Of a stretch of 64,000 nucleotides of DNA, positions 55,636 to 64,000 are shown piece after piece. Made by a program: the position numbers and the translations under genes. This DNA is from Franconibacter helveticus LMG 23732 (lineage in GTDB: Bacteria; Pseudomonadota; Gammaproteobacteria; Enterobacterales; Enterobacteriaceae): contig NZ_AWFX01000049.1 in NCBI RefSeq assembly GCF_000463115.2, positions 381,719 through 445,718 on the forward strand, given 5' to 3'. Each line of letters opens with the position of its first letter. The stretch's first letter is position 1. A model generated the notes under the pieces. The model was not told the origin of the DNA. It saw nothing but the letters and a program-made list of their open reading frames with translations, and did not search any database.

Positions 55636-56958
55636 ATGTCTGAAACAAAAATAACACCGAATATGCAGTCTTTTGTCGACCGGTTTGTAGATTATTCCGC
55701 GCGTCTGGCAGGGCAGGTGCATTTGCGCTCGCTGCGCGACGCCTTCGCCATGGTAATGCCGGTGTTTATTCTTGCCGGGCTGGCGGTGCTGGTGAATAAC
55801 GTCGTGTTTCCGTGGGTACTGGAAGGCGAGACGCTGGCGCGCTTTAAAATCTGGGGCGAGGCGATAATTAACGGCACGCTGAACATCGCCGCGCTGCTGA
55901 TTGCGCCGATGATCGCCTGGTCGCTGGCGCGTAACCGCAACTTCGGCAACCCGGTGTCGGCGGTGGTCATCTCGCTGTGCAGCTTTATCATCATGATGCC
56001 CCTGCGGCTGCAAATTGTGCCGGAGGGCGGGCAGGCGACGGTAAACGTGACACAGGTGCTCTCCTTCGCCAATATCGGCTCAACCGGCATTTTCGCCGGC
56101 GTGCTGACAGGTCTTGTCGCCACCGAGCTGTTTATTCGTATCTCCGGCATTAACGCCCTGAAGATCTCCCTTGGCGAGAATGTGCCGCCCGCGGTCAGCC
56201 AGTCATTTTCAGCGTTGTTGCCGACCATTTTTACGCTGTCGATTTTCGCTATCGTCGCGGCGTTGCTGGCTTCGGTGCTGCACACGGATTTGATTCATCT
56301 CATCACCACGCTTATCCAGCAGCCGCTGCGGCTTATTAATACCAGCCTGCCGGGCACCCTTTTTATCTACAGCTTCGGCAATTTCCTCTTCACGCTCGGT
56401 ATTCATCAGTCGGTGGTGAACAGCGTGGTGCTGGAGCCTTTTTTACTGATTAACACCAATGAGAACATGCTGGCCTTCGCCAACGGCCAGCCCATCCCGC
56501 ACATCATCAATAATATTTTCGTCCCGACCTTCGGCATGATTGGCGGCACCGGCAGCACGCTGTCGCTGCTGATCGCTATCTTTCTTTTCGCCCGGCAGAA
56601 ATCGTCAAAGCAGGTGGCGAGGCTCGCCATTTCGCCGGGGCTGTTTAACATCAACGAGCCGGTGATTTTCGGGCTGCCGATTGTCTTTAACCTGCCGCTG
56701 ATGATCCCGTTTGTGCTGCTGCCCGCCTTTGGCATTTTGTTCGCCTGGGTTTGCACCACGCTTGGGCTAATGTCGCGCTGCGTGGTCATGATCCCCTGGA
56801 CTACGCCGCCGGTATTAAGCGCCTGGCTTGCCACCGCTGGCGACTGGCGGGCGGTGGTGGTGCAGTTGGCAATCATTGTTTTTGGTGTATTCTTTTACCT
56901 GCCTTTCCTGCGCATTGCCGAGCGGGTGGCGATAAAAAACAGCGAGTTAGCGGATTAA
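55636..56958 (+). CDS. PTS EIIC permease, lactose/cellobiose family
   Basis: This 440-residue protein is the stand-alone membrane subunit of a lactose/cellobiose-type PTS with about ten helices. Family features are LRDAFAMVMPVFILAGLAVLVNN near the start, HQSVVNSVVLEPF and the NINEPVIFGLPIVFNLPLMIPF motif. EIIA and EIIB domains are absent from the protein and from the locus, so the permease must use subunits encoded elsewhere, for example a chb-type system. It lies between the GH1 gene and the GntR gene, 25 bases before the latter. Confidence 0.9.
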   Translation: MSETKITPNMQSFVDRFVDYSARLAGQVHLRSLRDAFAMVMPVFILAGLAVLVNNVVFPWVLEGETLARFKIWGEAIINGTLNIAALLIAPMIAWSLARNRNFGNPVSAVVISLCSFIIMMPLRLQIVPEGGQATVNVTQVLSFANIGSTGIFAGVLTGLVATELFIRISGINALKISLGENVPPAVSQSFSALLPTIFTLSIFAIVAALLASVLHTDLIHLITTLIQQPLRLINTSLPGTLFIYSFGNFLFTLGIHQSVVNSVVLEPFLLINTNENMLAFANGQPIPHIINNIFVPTFGMIGGTGSTLSLLIAIFLFARQKSSKQVARLAISPGLFNINEPVIFGLPIVFNLPLMIPFVLLPAFGILFAWVCTTLGLMSRCVVMIPWTTPPVLSAWLATAGDWRAVVVQLAIIVFGVFFYLPFLRIAERVAIKNSELAD

Positions 56959-56983
56959 TCACACTGAGAAAAGGGAACGGCGG

Positions 56984-57700
56984 ATGGCGGCGAAATACAT
57001 TACTATCGCGCGGGAAATTAAAAAACGCATCATCAGCCAGCAGTATCCCGCGAGCGAGCCGTTGCCCGATCAGTTCGCGCTTGCCGGGGAGTTCAACACC
57101 AGCCGGATGACGATCCAACAGGCGATGCGCCAGCTGATTGTCGAAGGGCTGGTCTATACCCGCCAGGGGCTCGGCACTTTTATTCGCAAAAACGCCTTGC
57201 AGCTTTCGCAGTGGGATCTGCCGGGCAGCGACTATTTCGGCGCCACCAAAACCTGGGAAAATGTCGGCACGGTAACCAGCCGGATAATCAAGTTCGAGCT
57301 GCGCTTCCCGGATGAAAAAGAGCAAGCTTCGCTGCTGATTGACGCCGATGCGCCCGTTTATGATTTTATTCGCCTGCGTTTGCTTGATGGCGAGCCGGTG
57401 TCGCTTGAGTTTACGTTAATGCCGGTGCAGCTGGTGCCGGGGCTAAACAAAAGCCATCTGGAAAGTTCGGTGTTTCGCTACGTGCAAGAGACGCTCGGGC
57501 TAACGCTAATGGGATCTTACCGCGTGGTGCGGGCGCTCAAGCCGAATGATAAAGACCGGGAATATTTGCAGTGCAGTGAAACTGACCCGGTGCTGGAGGT
57601 AGAGCAGGTCATTTATCTGGATGACGGCACGCCGCTGGAATATGCCCACTGTCATTACCGCTACGATCACGGCGGCATCATTATGGTCAATCACGGATAA
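56984..57700 (+). CDS. GntR/HutC-family regulator of the beta-glucoside locus
   Basis: This 238-residue regulator has an N-terminal GntR winged helix (IAREIKKRIISQQYPASEPLPDQFALAGEFNTSRMTIQQAMRQL, residues 8-51, then TRQGLGTFI) and a UTRA effector domain (about 85-230, with PVYDFIRLRLLDGEPVSLEFTLMP and a terminal YAHCHYRYD). It closes the operon and would bind the tandem palindromes before the GH1 gene, giving autoregulation. A strong bidirectional terminator follows. Confidence 0.88.
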   Translation: MAAKYITIAREIKKRIISQQYPASEPLPDQFALAGEFNTSRMTIQQAMRQLIVEGLVYTRQGLGTFIRKNALQLSQWDLPGSDYFGATKTWENVGTVTSRIIKFELRFPDEKEQASLLIDADAPVYDFIRLRLLDGEPVSLEFTLMPVQLVPGLNKSHLESSVFRYVQETLGLTLMGSYRVVRALKPNDKDREYLQCSETDPVLEVEQVIYLDDGTPLEYAHCHYRYDHGGIIMVNHG

Positions 57701-57731
57701 AAAAACGGCGGGTTATGCGCCCGCCGTTTTT
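57701..57731. terminator. Bidirectional terminator between the GntR gene and ldtB
   Basis: AAAAACGGCGGG (57701-57712) and CCCGCCGTTTTT (57720-57731) are perfect 12-base arms with a 7-base loop. The A-run and T-run on either side serve both the plus-strand regulator and the convergent minus-strand ldtB. Confidence 0.93.
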
Positions 57732-57752
57732 GTCCGTGTTTTATCGCTGAGG

Positions 57753-58673
57753 TTAGTTCAGGCGCACCGGCATACCGGAGCGGTTCTGAATAGCCTGCTC
57801 AACAATGTTCTGATCCACATCAGCCTGGCTGGAGACGGTTTGCACCGCGCTGGTCAGCGTTACAGGCACAACTTCGTTGTTGTTGATCTGATCTTCGCTG
57901 GTGGAGAGCGGGTTGTGCACCTCGATATAGCGGCTGCCGTCCGGCTCGGTGGTGGCTTTCACCGGTTCGTTGATGAACTGCACGCGTGTGCCGACCGGCA
58001 CGTTTTCGAACAGGAACTTGATGTCATCGTTACGCAGACGCACGCAGCCGTGGCTTACGCGCAGGCCGATGCCGAAGTTCGCATTGGTGCCGTGAATAGC
58101 GTAAAGACGACCAATATAGAGCGCGTACAGGCCCATCGGGTTGTCCGGGCCTGCCGGGACAACGGCTGGCAGCGGTTCGCCTGCCGCAGCATATTCCGCA
58201 TGCATTTTGGCCGTCGGCGTCCAGGTCGGGCCCGCTTTTTTACGTTCCACCTTGGTCACCCAGTTCATCGGGGTGTCTTTACCGAGCTGGCCGATGCCGA
58301 TAGGCAGCACAATCACGGTGTTGGTATCTTTCGGATAGTAATAAAGGCGCATTTCGGCGCTGTTGATAACGATACCTTCATGCGGCGTATCCGGCAGGAT
58401 CAGCTGCTGCGGAATATTAAGGATGGTGCCGCCTTTCGGCAGGTACGGATCCACGCCCGGGTTAGCTTCCAGCATGTTGGAAAGACCCAACTGATATTGA
58501 GCGGCAAAATCTTCCAGCGGCAGGGTATTGCCTTCCGGAATGGTGATAACCTGGTTTTGTCCAACCAGGCGGCTGCCGTCCGTTGGTAAAGGATAAGTCA
58601 CGGCAGCGGCGGTCTTACAAAAACCGACAACAGCAAAAGCTGCCACTAAAAGCGTACGTAATTTCATATTCAT
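57753..58673 (-). CDS. ldtB: L,D-transpeptidase LdtB (YbiS)
   Basis: LdtB anchors Braun lipoprotein to peptidoglycan through an L,D-transpeptidase reaction. The 306-residue precursor (same length as E. coli) has a signal peptide (about 1-24), a LysM-like segment ([34 protein letters not shown], about 41-75), and the YkuD domain with [20 protein letters not shown], catalytic Cys210. An alternative start two codons downstream (58667) cannot be excluded. It resumes the E. coli gene order after accessory block 3. Confidence 0.96.
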   Translation of the reverse strand: MNMKLRTLLVAAFAVVGFCKTAAAVTYPLPTDGSRLVGQNQVITIPEGNTLPLEDFAAQYQLGLSNMLEANPGVDPYLPKGGTILNIPQQLILPDTPHEGIVINSAEMRLYYYPKDTNTVIVLPIGIGQLGKDTPMNWVTKVERKKAGPTWTPTAKMHAEYAAAGEPLPAVVPAGPDNPMGLYALYIGRLYAIHGTNANFGIGLRVSHGCVRLRNDDIKFLFENVPVGTRVQFINEPVKATTEPDGSRYIEVHNPLSTSEDQINNNEVVPVTLTSAVQTVSSQADVDQNIVEQAIQNRSGMPVRLN

Positions 58674-58891
58674 CTTATGCGAAGTTGTGTGCCAGACTGG
58701 CCGTGTAGTTAAGTAACAAACCGATACGGGAGCGCATTATATGTGCATTCTCCCCCCCAGGGAATTCAGATGTGTATGAAATCACATTTTTTCCCCTCGT
58801 TTACATTTTAGCCGCCGCATTCACCGGGCGAATTAAATTAGGAGTTGTGGCATACTGCGGGGTTTATCACACTTTTTTGCAGGACATTCCC

Positions 58892-60484
58892 GTGTTAGTT
58901 ACCAGCAACGTCACCATGCAGTTCGGCAGCAAGCCGCTGTTTGAAAACATTTCCGTCAAATTTGGCGGCGGCAACCGTTACGGCCTGATTGGCGCTAACG
59001 GGAGCGGCAAGTCCACCTTTATGAAAATTCTCGGCGGCGATTTACAGCCTTCCGCCGGCAACGTCTCGCTCGATCCTAACGAGCGCATCGGTAAGCTTCG
59101 CCAGGATCAGTTCGCTTTTGAACAGTTCACCGTGCTGGATACCGTTATCATGGGCCATGCGGAGCTGTGGGAAGTGAAGCAGGAGCGCGACCGCATTTAC
59201 GCGCTTGCGGAAATGAGCGAAGAGGATGGCTACAAAGTGGCTGACCTCGAAGTGCAATATGGCGAAATGGACGGCTATTCCGCCGAAGCGCGGGCAGGCG
59301 AACTGCTGCTTGGCGTGGGCATTCCGCTGGAGCAGCATTACGGGTCGATGAGCGAAGTGGCGCCGGGCTGGAAGCTGCGCGTATTGCTGGCGCAGGCGCT
59401 CTTCTCCAACCCTGATATTCTGCTGCTCGACGAACCGACCAACAACCTGGATATCGACACCATCCGTTGGCTGGAGCAGACGCTCAACGAGCGCGACAGC
59501 ACCATGATCATCATTTCGCACGACCGCCACTTTCTGAACATGGTCTGCACCCATATGGCGGATCTGGACTATGGCGAACTGCGCGTCTACCCGGGCAACT
59601 ATGACGAATACATGACCGCCGCGACGCAGGCCCGCGAGCGTCTGCTGGCGGATAACGCCAAGAAAAAAGCGCAGATTGCCGACCTGCAATCTTTCGTCAG
59701 CCGCTTTAGCGCCAACGCCTCGAAATCCCGTCAGGCGACTTCCCGCGCCCGCCAGATTGATAAAATCAAGCTGGAAGAGGTGAAAGCCTCCAGCCGTCAA
59801 AACCCGTTCATTCGCTTCGAACAGGATAAAAAACTGTTCCGTAACGCCCTTGAGGTAGAAGCGCTGACCAAAGGCTTCGACAACGGCCCGCTGTTTAAAA
59901 ATGTCGGGCTGCTGCTGGAAGTGGGCGAAAAGCTGGCAATCCTCGGCGCTAACGGCGTGGGTAAATCCACGATGCTGAAAACGCTGGTCGGCGAGCTGCA
60001 ACCCGATAACGGCACCGTTAAATGGTCTGAAAACGCGCAAATCGGTTACTACGCGCAGGATCACGAATATGAGTTCGAAAACGATCTGACCGTTTTCGAC
60101 TGGATGAGCCAGTGGAAGCAAGAAGGGGACGACGAGCAGGCAGTGCGCAGCATCCTGGGCCGCCTGCTGTTCAGCCAGGACGACATCAAAAAACCGGCGA
60201 AAGTGCTTTCCGGCGGTGAGAAAGGCCGCATGCTGTTCGGCAAGCTCATGATGGAAAAACCGAACATTCTCATCATGGACGAACCAACCAACCACCTGGA
60301 CATGGAATCTATCGAGTCGCTCAACGCTGCGCTGGAAATGTACCAGGGCACGCTGATTTTCGTGTCTCACGACCGTGAATTTGTCAGCTCCCTGGCGACC
60401 CGCGTCATGGAGATAACCCCAGAGCGCGTGGTGGATTTCTCCGGTGGGTACGAGGATTACTTGCGCAGTAAAGGCATCGAATAA
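58892..60484 (+). CDS. ybiT: ABC-F protein YbiT
   Basis: YbiT is a soluble ABC-F ATPase with two nucleotide-binding domains and no membrane part; ABC-F proteins act on the ribosome. Walker A motifs are [10 protein letters not shown] (about 34-43) and [10 protein letters not shown] (about 353-362). The second signature is LSGGEKGR, whereas the first is degenerate ([11 protein letters not shown]), as in E. coli YbiT. DEPTNNLD and DEPTNHLD follow. The start is taken as GTG at 58892 with AGGA 7 bases upstream, giving 530 residues as in E. coli; the frame is open further back without similarity. It is followed by the repeat region. Confidence 0.95.
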   Translation: MLVTSNVTMQFGSKPLFENISVKFGGGNRYGLIGANGSGKSTFMKILGGDLQPSAGNVSLDPNERIGKLRQDQFAFEQFTVLDTVIMGHAELWEVKQERDRIYALAEMSEEDGYKVADLEVQYGEMDGYSAEARAGELLLGVGIPLEQHYGSMSEVAPGWKLRVLLAQALFSNPDILLLDEPTNNLDIDTIRWLEQTLNERDSTMIIISHDRHFLNMVCTHMADLDYGELRVYPGNYDEYMTAATQARERLLADNAKKKAQIADLQSFVSRFSANASKSRQATSRARQIDKIKLEEVKASSRQNPFIRFEQDKKLFRNALEVEALTKGFDNGPLFKNVGLLLEVGEKLAILGANGVGKSTMLKTLVGELQPDNGTVKWSENAQIGYYAQDHEYEFENDLTVFDWMSQWKQEGDDEQAVRSILGRLLFSQDDIKKPAKVLSGGEKGRMLFGKLMMEKPNILIMDEPTNHLDMESIESLNAALEMYQGTLIFVSHDREFVSSLATRVMEITPERVVDFSGGYEDYLRSKGIE

Positions 60485-60500
60485 TTTTCCCGTCGTCTTT

Positions 60501-60900
60501 CCCGTCGTCTTTCGCGCCGCAGCGGCGTTGGCTGCGCCTGCGCACCCCGGTCACTTACTCAAGTAAGCTCCCGGGGATTTGCAGGCTTGCCGCCTTGCTT
60601 CAACACGAAAGCCATAGGGAAAGCGGCATTTTCCCGTCGTCTTTCGCGCCGCAGCGGCGTTGGCTGCGCCTGCGCACCCCGGTCACTTACTGAAGTAAGC
60701 TCCCGGGGATTTGCAGGCTTGCCGCCTTGCTGCAACACGAAAGCCATAGGGAAAGCGGCAGTTTTCCTGTCGTCTTTCGCGCCGTAGCCTCGTTGGCTGC
60801 AACACGAAAGCCACAGGGAAAGCGGCAGGCGGTGCCCGTTGCTTTTCGCGCCGCAGCCTCGTTGGCTGCGCCAACCGCGACAGACGCAACGCCATAAAAC
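60501..60900. repeat. Degenerate tandem repeats downstream of ybiT
   Basis: Two nearly identical units, 60501-60632 (132 bases) and 60633-60765 (133 bases), are arranged head to tail. Each begins CCCGTCGTCTTTCGCGCCGC and contains the palindrome-like CTTACTNAAGTAAG, then CTCCCGGGGA, and ends AAGCCATAGGGAAAGCGGCA. A third unit (60766 to about 60831) keeps only both ends, with the middle lost, and a fourth fragment (about 60834-60900) keeps the start. Homogenised copies with few differences suggest recent duplication. The open frames through it encode only repeat translations and are not taken as genes. Confidence 0.88.
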
Positions 60901-60902
60901 AA

Positions 60903-60925
60903 AAGGCGGGCCATTGGCCCGCCTT
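60903..60925 (-). terminator. Hairpin terminator of the GH31 gene
   Basis: AAGGCGGGCCA (60903-60913) and TGGCCCGCCTT (60915-60925) are near-complete inverted arms with a minimal loop. On the minus strand the stem is followed by TTGTTTTATGG, and on the plus strand by CTCTTTTTGC. It lies 17 bases beyond the GH31 stop and may act on both strands. Confidence 0.82.
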
Positions 60926-60941
60926 CTCTTTTTGCTTGCCT

Positions 60942-63305
60942 TCAGAGTGCCCAGCGATCCGTTTCCACGCCGTTAATCACCAGACGGCGGGTTTCACCCG
61001 CAGGCAGCGTGACGCGCAGTTCGCGCCATGCCGGGCGGTAGTCGCCTTTGGCGTCAAGCTTGACATGCACAGCGTCAGCGCTGCATTGCATCTGCCAGTT
61101 TACCCACAGCGCATTGCCGTCTTTATATCCCCATGACTCGCCGTCATCTTCAAACAGCTCACCGCGCGCTTCGCCAGCGCCTTTTAGCGGGAAAAGCTTC
61201 AGTTCGCGCTTGTCGTCGCTTTGCGCATCAACATGGCGCAGGCGCGAGGAGAGCGGCAGGCCCGCGCCAGCGCGCGCCAGCAGCGGCAGGGTTTCCAGCG
61301 GCGCGTTCAGCGTTATCTGCTGGCCGCCGCTGTACCAGGCGCCGGTGTAAAAGTCATACCAGCCTGCATCGTTGGCCGGCAGCCACAGCGTACGTTCGCG
61401 CTGCCCTGGCTCCACCACGCTTGCCACCAGCAGGTCGCGGCCCAGCATGAACTCGTCACACTCCTCGAAAGTGCGGGGGTCATGCTCATGGTCAAGGAAG
61501 GTCGGACGCAGCATGGGTTCATCGTCGGCATGCGCCTGCCACAGCAGCGTATAAAGGTAAGGCAGCAGCCGGTAGCGAAGCTCAATAGCCGCGCGAATGG
61601 CAGGCGTCGCCGCCGGGTACATCCAGGGTTCGTTAACCGTATGGTCGTCGTTCCACGAGTGAATGGTAAAGCGCGGATGCATAACGCCGTTCTGCACCCA
61701 GCGGACAAACAGCTCCGCGTCTGGCTTGTCGCCGGAAAAGCCGCCTACGTCGTGGCCCACGTTATACAGCCCTGAAAGGCTCATCCCCACGCCCATGCGG
61801 ATGTTATAGCGCAGCGTTTCCCAGTTGGTGCGGTTATCGCCGCTCCAGGTTTGGACATAACGCTGCATGCCCGCACAGCCGGAACGGGAGATCAGATAAG
61901 GGCGTTTTTCCGGCGCGAAACGCTGCTGCGCTTCCATTGAGGCGCGCATCATCAGCAGCGGCATGACCGGGCGAATATGCTTAATGGCGATGGGAGCGTC
62001 GAAGCCGTGACAGCGCGCTTCGCCGTCCCACACTTCGTATTCGTTATTATCATTCCAGGTGGAGTCAATCCCCATCTCCAGCAGTTGGGTGGTTACGCCT
62101 TCCTGCCACCAGGCGATGGCCGCCGGGTTGGTGAAATCAAGGTGCGACCCTTCGTCGTCCCAGAAGCTCGAACGCTCCGGCGCGTCGCTTTCGGAATCAC
62201 GAATAAACAGCCCTTTCTGCGCCACTTCGTTATAGCGAGGATGATCCTGCAACAGGCACGGCTTAATGTTGGCGGCAAGCTTCAGCCCCGCCTCGTGGAA
62301 TGCGCCGCTCATCGCTTTCGGCTGCGGCACTTTGTCGTAGTTCCAGTTAAAGACGTAGCGTTTATTGTTGATAGAGGTGTAGCCCGAAGAGAGCTGGAAG
62401 GAGTCGCACGGGATCGCATGCTCTTCGCACAGACGAATAAAATTCATCAGCTGGTTCTGCGCGTCCGGCGCGTCGGTGTAATGCATGGTCGAGCCGCTGT
62501 AGCCGAGGCTCCATTTTGGCCCGAAGACTGTCTTGCCGGTCAGCCGCACAAAGGCTTTTGTTACGTCCAGCACGCGCGGGCCGACAAACAGGTAATAATC
62601 GATATCGCCCGCTTCCGCCTGCCAGCGGCGGTAGGGTTGGTGATAGTTGTCGATTTCGTTGCCCAGATCGAGCCAGCAGCTGCTCAGGTTGTCGTAAAAG
62701 AGGCCGAAGCTCACTTCGTCGCGGCGCGTAATGGTAAACGGAATATGTTTATAGAGCGGGTCGGTGCTTGCCGCGTTATAGCCCATGGCGTCCAGGTTGC
62801 GCATTTCATAACGCTTGCCGGTGCGCTCAAGCGGCCCGGCCTTTTCGCCAAGGCCATAAAAGCGGTCGTTTTTCTGACGACGCTGATAGTGCGCCACGCC
62901 GTCGCCATGCGCGTTGAGCAGATAAGCGCTGGTGGGGCGATCGGCTGTCAGGAACTGCCACTCGCCCGCCTCGTCGCGGTAGTGCCACTCAAGCCACAGC
63001 GGCTGATGCACAGTAACGCGCAGCTTATCGGTAGCAAGCGTTAACCGCTCCGGCGTCTCTTCCAGCGTAAACCCAGGCAGGCTGAAGCCTTCAAGGCTTT
63101 CCCGATCCCGTCCTTCCCAGGGCACGTCGTTTTCCGGCGCGATGCTCCAGGTGCGGTTAAGGGCGAGTTCGCCGCGGCGTTTGACCAGTACGCGGAACAT
63201 CCCTTGCTCCAGCACGCAGAGGCAAAGCCGATGTTCTCCATCCACCGTTAACTCGACGTGGTGCTTGTCTGACTGCGTTAATTTCCAGTGTTTGAGCGTT
63301 TTCAT
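60942..63305 (-). CDS. Glycoside hydrolase family 31 (alpha-glucosidase/alpha-xylosidase-like)
   Basis: This 787-residue cytoplasmic enzyme (no signal peptide) has the GH31 layout: N-terminal beta-sandwich (about 1-250), catalytic barrel (about 260-590) and C-terminal beta domains. The nucleophile is Asp419 in the WNDNNEYE motif, a variant of the usual WxDMNE, and the acid/base candidate is Asp490 in SGDNRTNW. FYGLGEKAGPLERTGKRYEMRN is a conserved early segment. Substrate (alpha-glucoside, alpha-xyloside or other) cannot be assigned. It lies 14 bases after an MFS transporter gene, so the sugar is probably imported unphosphorylated by that protein. Confidence 0.88.
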   Translation of the reverse strand: MKTLKHWKLTQSDKHHVELTVDGEHRLCLCVLEQGMFRVLVKRRGELALNRTWSIAPENDVPWEGRDRESLEGFSLPGFTLEETPERLTLATDKLRVTVHQPLWLEWHYRDEAGEWQFLTADRPTSAYLLNAHGDGVAHYQRRQKNDRFYGLGEKAGPLERTGKRYEMRNLDAMGYNAASTDPLYKHIPFTITRRDEVSFGLFYDNLSSCWLDLGNEIDNYHQPYRRWQAEAGDIDYYLFVGPRVLDVTKAFVRLTGKTVFGPKWSLGYSGSTMHYTDAPDAQNQLMNFIRLCEEHAIPCDSFQLSSGYTSINNKRYVFNWNYDKVPQPKAMSGAFHEAGLKLAANIKPCLLQDHPRYNEVAQKGLFIRDSESDAPERSSFWDDEGSHLDFTNPAAIAWWQEGVTTQLLEMGIDSTWNDNNEYEVWDGEARCHGFDAPIAIKHIRPVMPLLMMRASMEAQQRFAPEKRPYLISRSGCAGMQRYVQTWSGDNRTNWETLRYNIRMGVGMSLSGLYNVGHDVGGFSGDKPDAELFVRWVQNGVMHPRFTIHSWNDDHTVNEPWMYPAATPAIRAAIELRYRLLPYLYTLLWQAHADDEPMLRPTFLDHEHDPRTFEECDEFMLGRDLLVASVVEPGQRERTLWLPANDAGWYDFYTGAWYSGGQQITLNAPLETLPLLARAGAGLPLSSRLRHVDAQSDDKRELKLFPLKGAGEARGELFEDDGESWGYKDGNALWVNWQMQCSADAVHVKLDAKGDYRPAWRELRVTLPAGETRRLVINGVETDRWAL

Positions 63306-63319
63306 CTTAACTATCCATT

Positions 63320-64000
63320 TCAGGCGCGTTTTGCGCGGCGTTCAGCAATAAAAGCGATAAGGAAGAAGGCGCCAATCAGGTCGAAAAAGCCCATGGCGAT
63401 AAAGAGCGGGTTGAAGCCGATTTTGTCGGCGGTTACGCCGATAATCAGCGAAAAGATAAAGCTGGCAATCCATGCGCAGGAGCCGCGCATGCCGTTTACC
63501 GTCGCCATCTGGCCTTTATCGAACGACTCCACCACCAGCGCGCTCAGCATGCAGGAGATAATCTGGTGGCCGAAGCCGCCGATGGAGATCAGCACGATGG
63601 TGATATACGGGTCGCGGGTGAGGGTGACGATAGCGAGCGACACCATCAGGAACGCGCCGGTCACCGAGCTTGCCACCACAGAGTTAACGCGGGTGCAGCC
63701 GAACCAGCTCACATAAAGCTTCGTCAGGTAGCCGCTGGCGATAGAGCCGAGATCGGCGGCAAGGAAAGGCAGCCAGGCGAACATGGCTATCTGTTTTAAA
63801 TCCATGCCGTGCTCTTTGGCGAGATACAGCGGCACCCAGAAACTCATCACCGCCCAGGCGGGTTCCGCCATAAACGCGGGAATGGCGATGCCGTAAAAGC
63901 GCTTGTTTTTCGAAACGGTCTTCAGCGCGGTAAAGAACGGCAGCTTGACGGCGGGCGGTTCGTTATCCTGCTTGATAAACGCCAGCTCTTCTTTGCTCAG
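63320..64000 (-). CDS. MFS transporter, ACS (ExuT/hexuronate-like) type, C-terminal part
   Basis: The frame is open to the window edge, so the gene starts beyond 64000 and only its last 226 residues are present. It begins mid-protein with LSKEELAFIKQDNEPPAVKLPFF, the central cytoplasmic loop, then six helices: MAEPAWAVMSFWVPLYL, MFAWLPFLAADLGSIASGYL, and so on to FFLIAFIAERRAKRA. This matches the C-terminal half of anion:cation symporter-family sugar acid transporters. It is cotranscribed with the GH31 gene 14 bases downstream and likely supplies its substrate. Confidence 0.85.
   Translation of the reverse strand: MSKEELAFIKQDNEPPAVKLPFFTALKTVSKNKRFYGIAIPAFMAEPAWAVMSFWVPLYLAKEHGMDLKQIAMFAWLPFLAADLGSIASGYLTKLYVSWFGCTRVNSVVASSVTGAFLMVSLAIVTLTRDPYITIVLISIGGFGHQIISCMLSALVVESFDKGQMATVNGMRGSCAWIASFIFSLIIGVTADKIGFNPLFIAMGFFDLIGAFFLIAFIAERRAKRA

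Noticed and set aside
59042-60370. A 442-codon open frame antisense to ybiT
   Set aside because: It lies completely inside the highly conserved ybiT gene and shows only compositional bias.
60501-60900. Possible CRISPR array
   Set aside because: The repeats are about 132 bases long, contiguous without unique spacers, and no cas genes are present.
60559-60914. Small minus-strand open frames through the repeat region
   Set aside because: Their products merely repeat a short motif (for example PRELT and GGKPANPRE) because the DNA is tandemly repeated; the frames have no ribosome sites.
61977-63044. A 355-codon open frame antisense to the GH31 gene
   Set aside because: It is a shadow of a gene with complete catalytic motifs; no independent support.

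Overview
This is a stretch of enterobacterial chromosome (high GC, coding density near 90%). Gene order follows the Escherichia coli bio-uvrB-moa-ybh-ybi segment closely, and most proteins are near full-length orthologues of E. coli proteins. The accessory content (an agl-type alpha-glucoside locus, a chaperone-usher fimbria, an extra beta-glucoside locus) and the sequence drift suggest a Cronobacter-like relative rather than Escherichia itself. The genus is inference; the family assignment is firm.

Layout. 1-1859: end of the biotin operon (bioF 3' end, bioC, bioD). 1974-2684: orphan UrtE/LivF-type ATPase gene, then a 0.9 kb gene-free region carrying the uvrB control signals. 3581-6599: uvrB and convergent yvcK. 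6837-9649: Moco riboswitch and moaABCDE. 9723-14327: ybhL, ybhN-clsB-ybhP, ybhQ (ybhM is absent). 14289-19945: cecR-ybhGFSR drug-export operon, with divergent rhlE (20184-21623) across a perfect CecR-type palindrome.

Accessory block 1 (21693-25492), between rhlE and dinG: a GntR regulator, a PTS IICB permease and a GH4 6-phospho-alpha-glucosidase, with a 28-bp operator-like inverted repeat in front of the permease. Accessory block 2 (27814-33199), between dinG and ybiB: a five-gene chaperone-usher fimbrial operon on the minus strand whose last gene overlaps the dinG stop codon.

33532-48658 is core again: ybiB, ybiJ, ybiI, a flavin-reductase-like gene, rlmF, ybiO, glnHPQ (with sigma-54 and NtrC-type sites), dps, rhtA, ompX, opgE, the 44-codon small gene mntS, mntR, ybiR. 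Accessory block 3 (48760-57700), between ybiR and ldtB, has three modules: an EmrA/EmrB/NodT tripartite pump; an AT-richer pair that looks like a type VI secretion amidase effector plus lipoprotein immunity protein; and a beta-glucoside locus (GH1, PTS EIIC, GntR) with two tandem 12-bp palindromes. ldtB and ybiT follow, then a 0.4 kb tandem-repeat region, a GH31 glycosidase and the 3' part of an MFS transporter gene cut by the window edge.

The most unusual items are the effector-immunity pair, the orphan UrtE-like ATPase with a broken ABC signature, the EIIC without its own EIIA/EIIB, the ~132-bp tandem repeats downstream of ybiT, and the paired regulator-operator arrangements of the two sugar loci. 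No tRNA, rRNA, CRISPR array, insertion sequence or prophage was seen.
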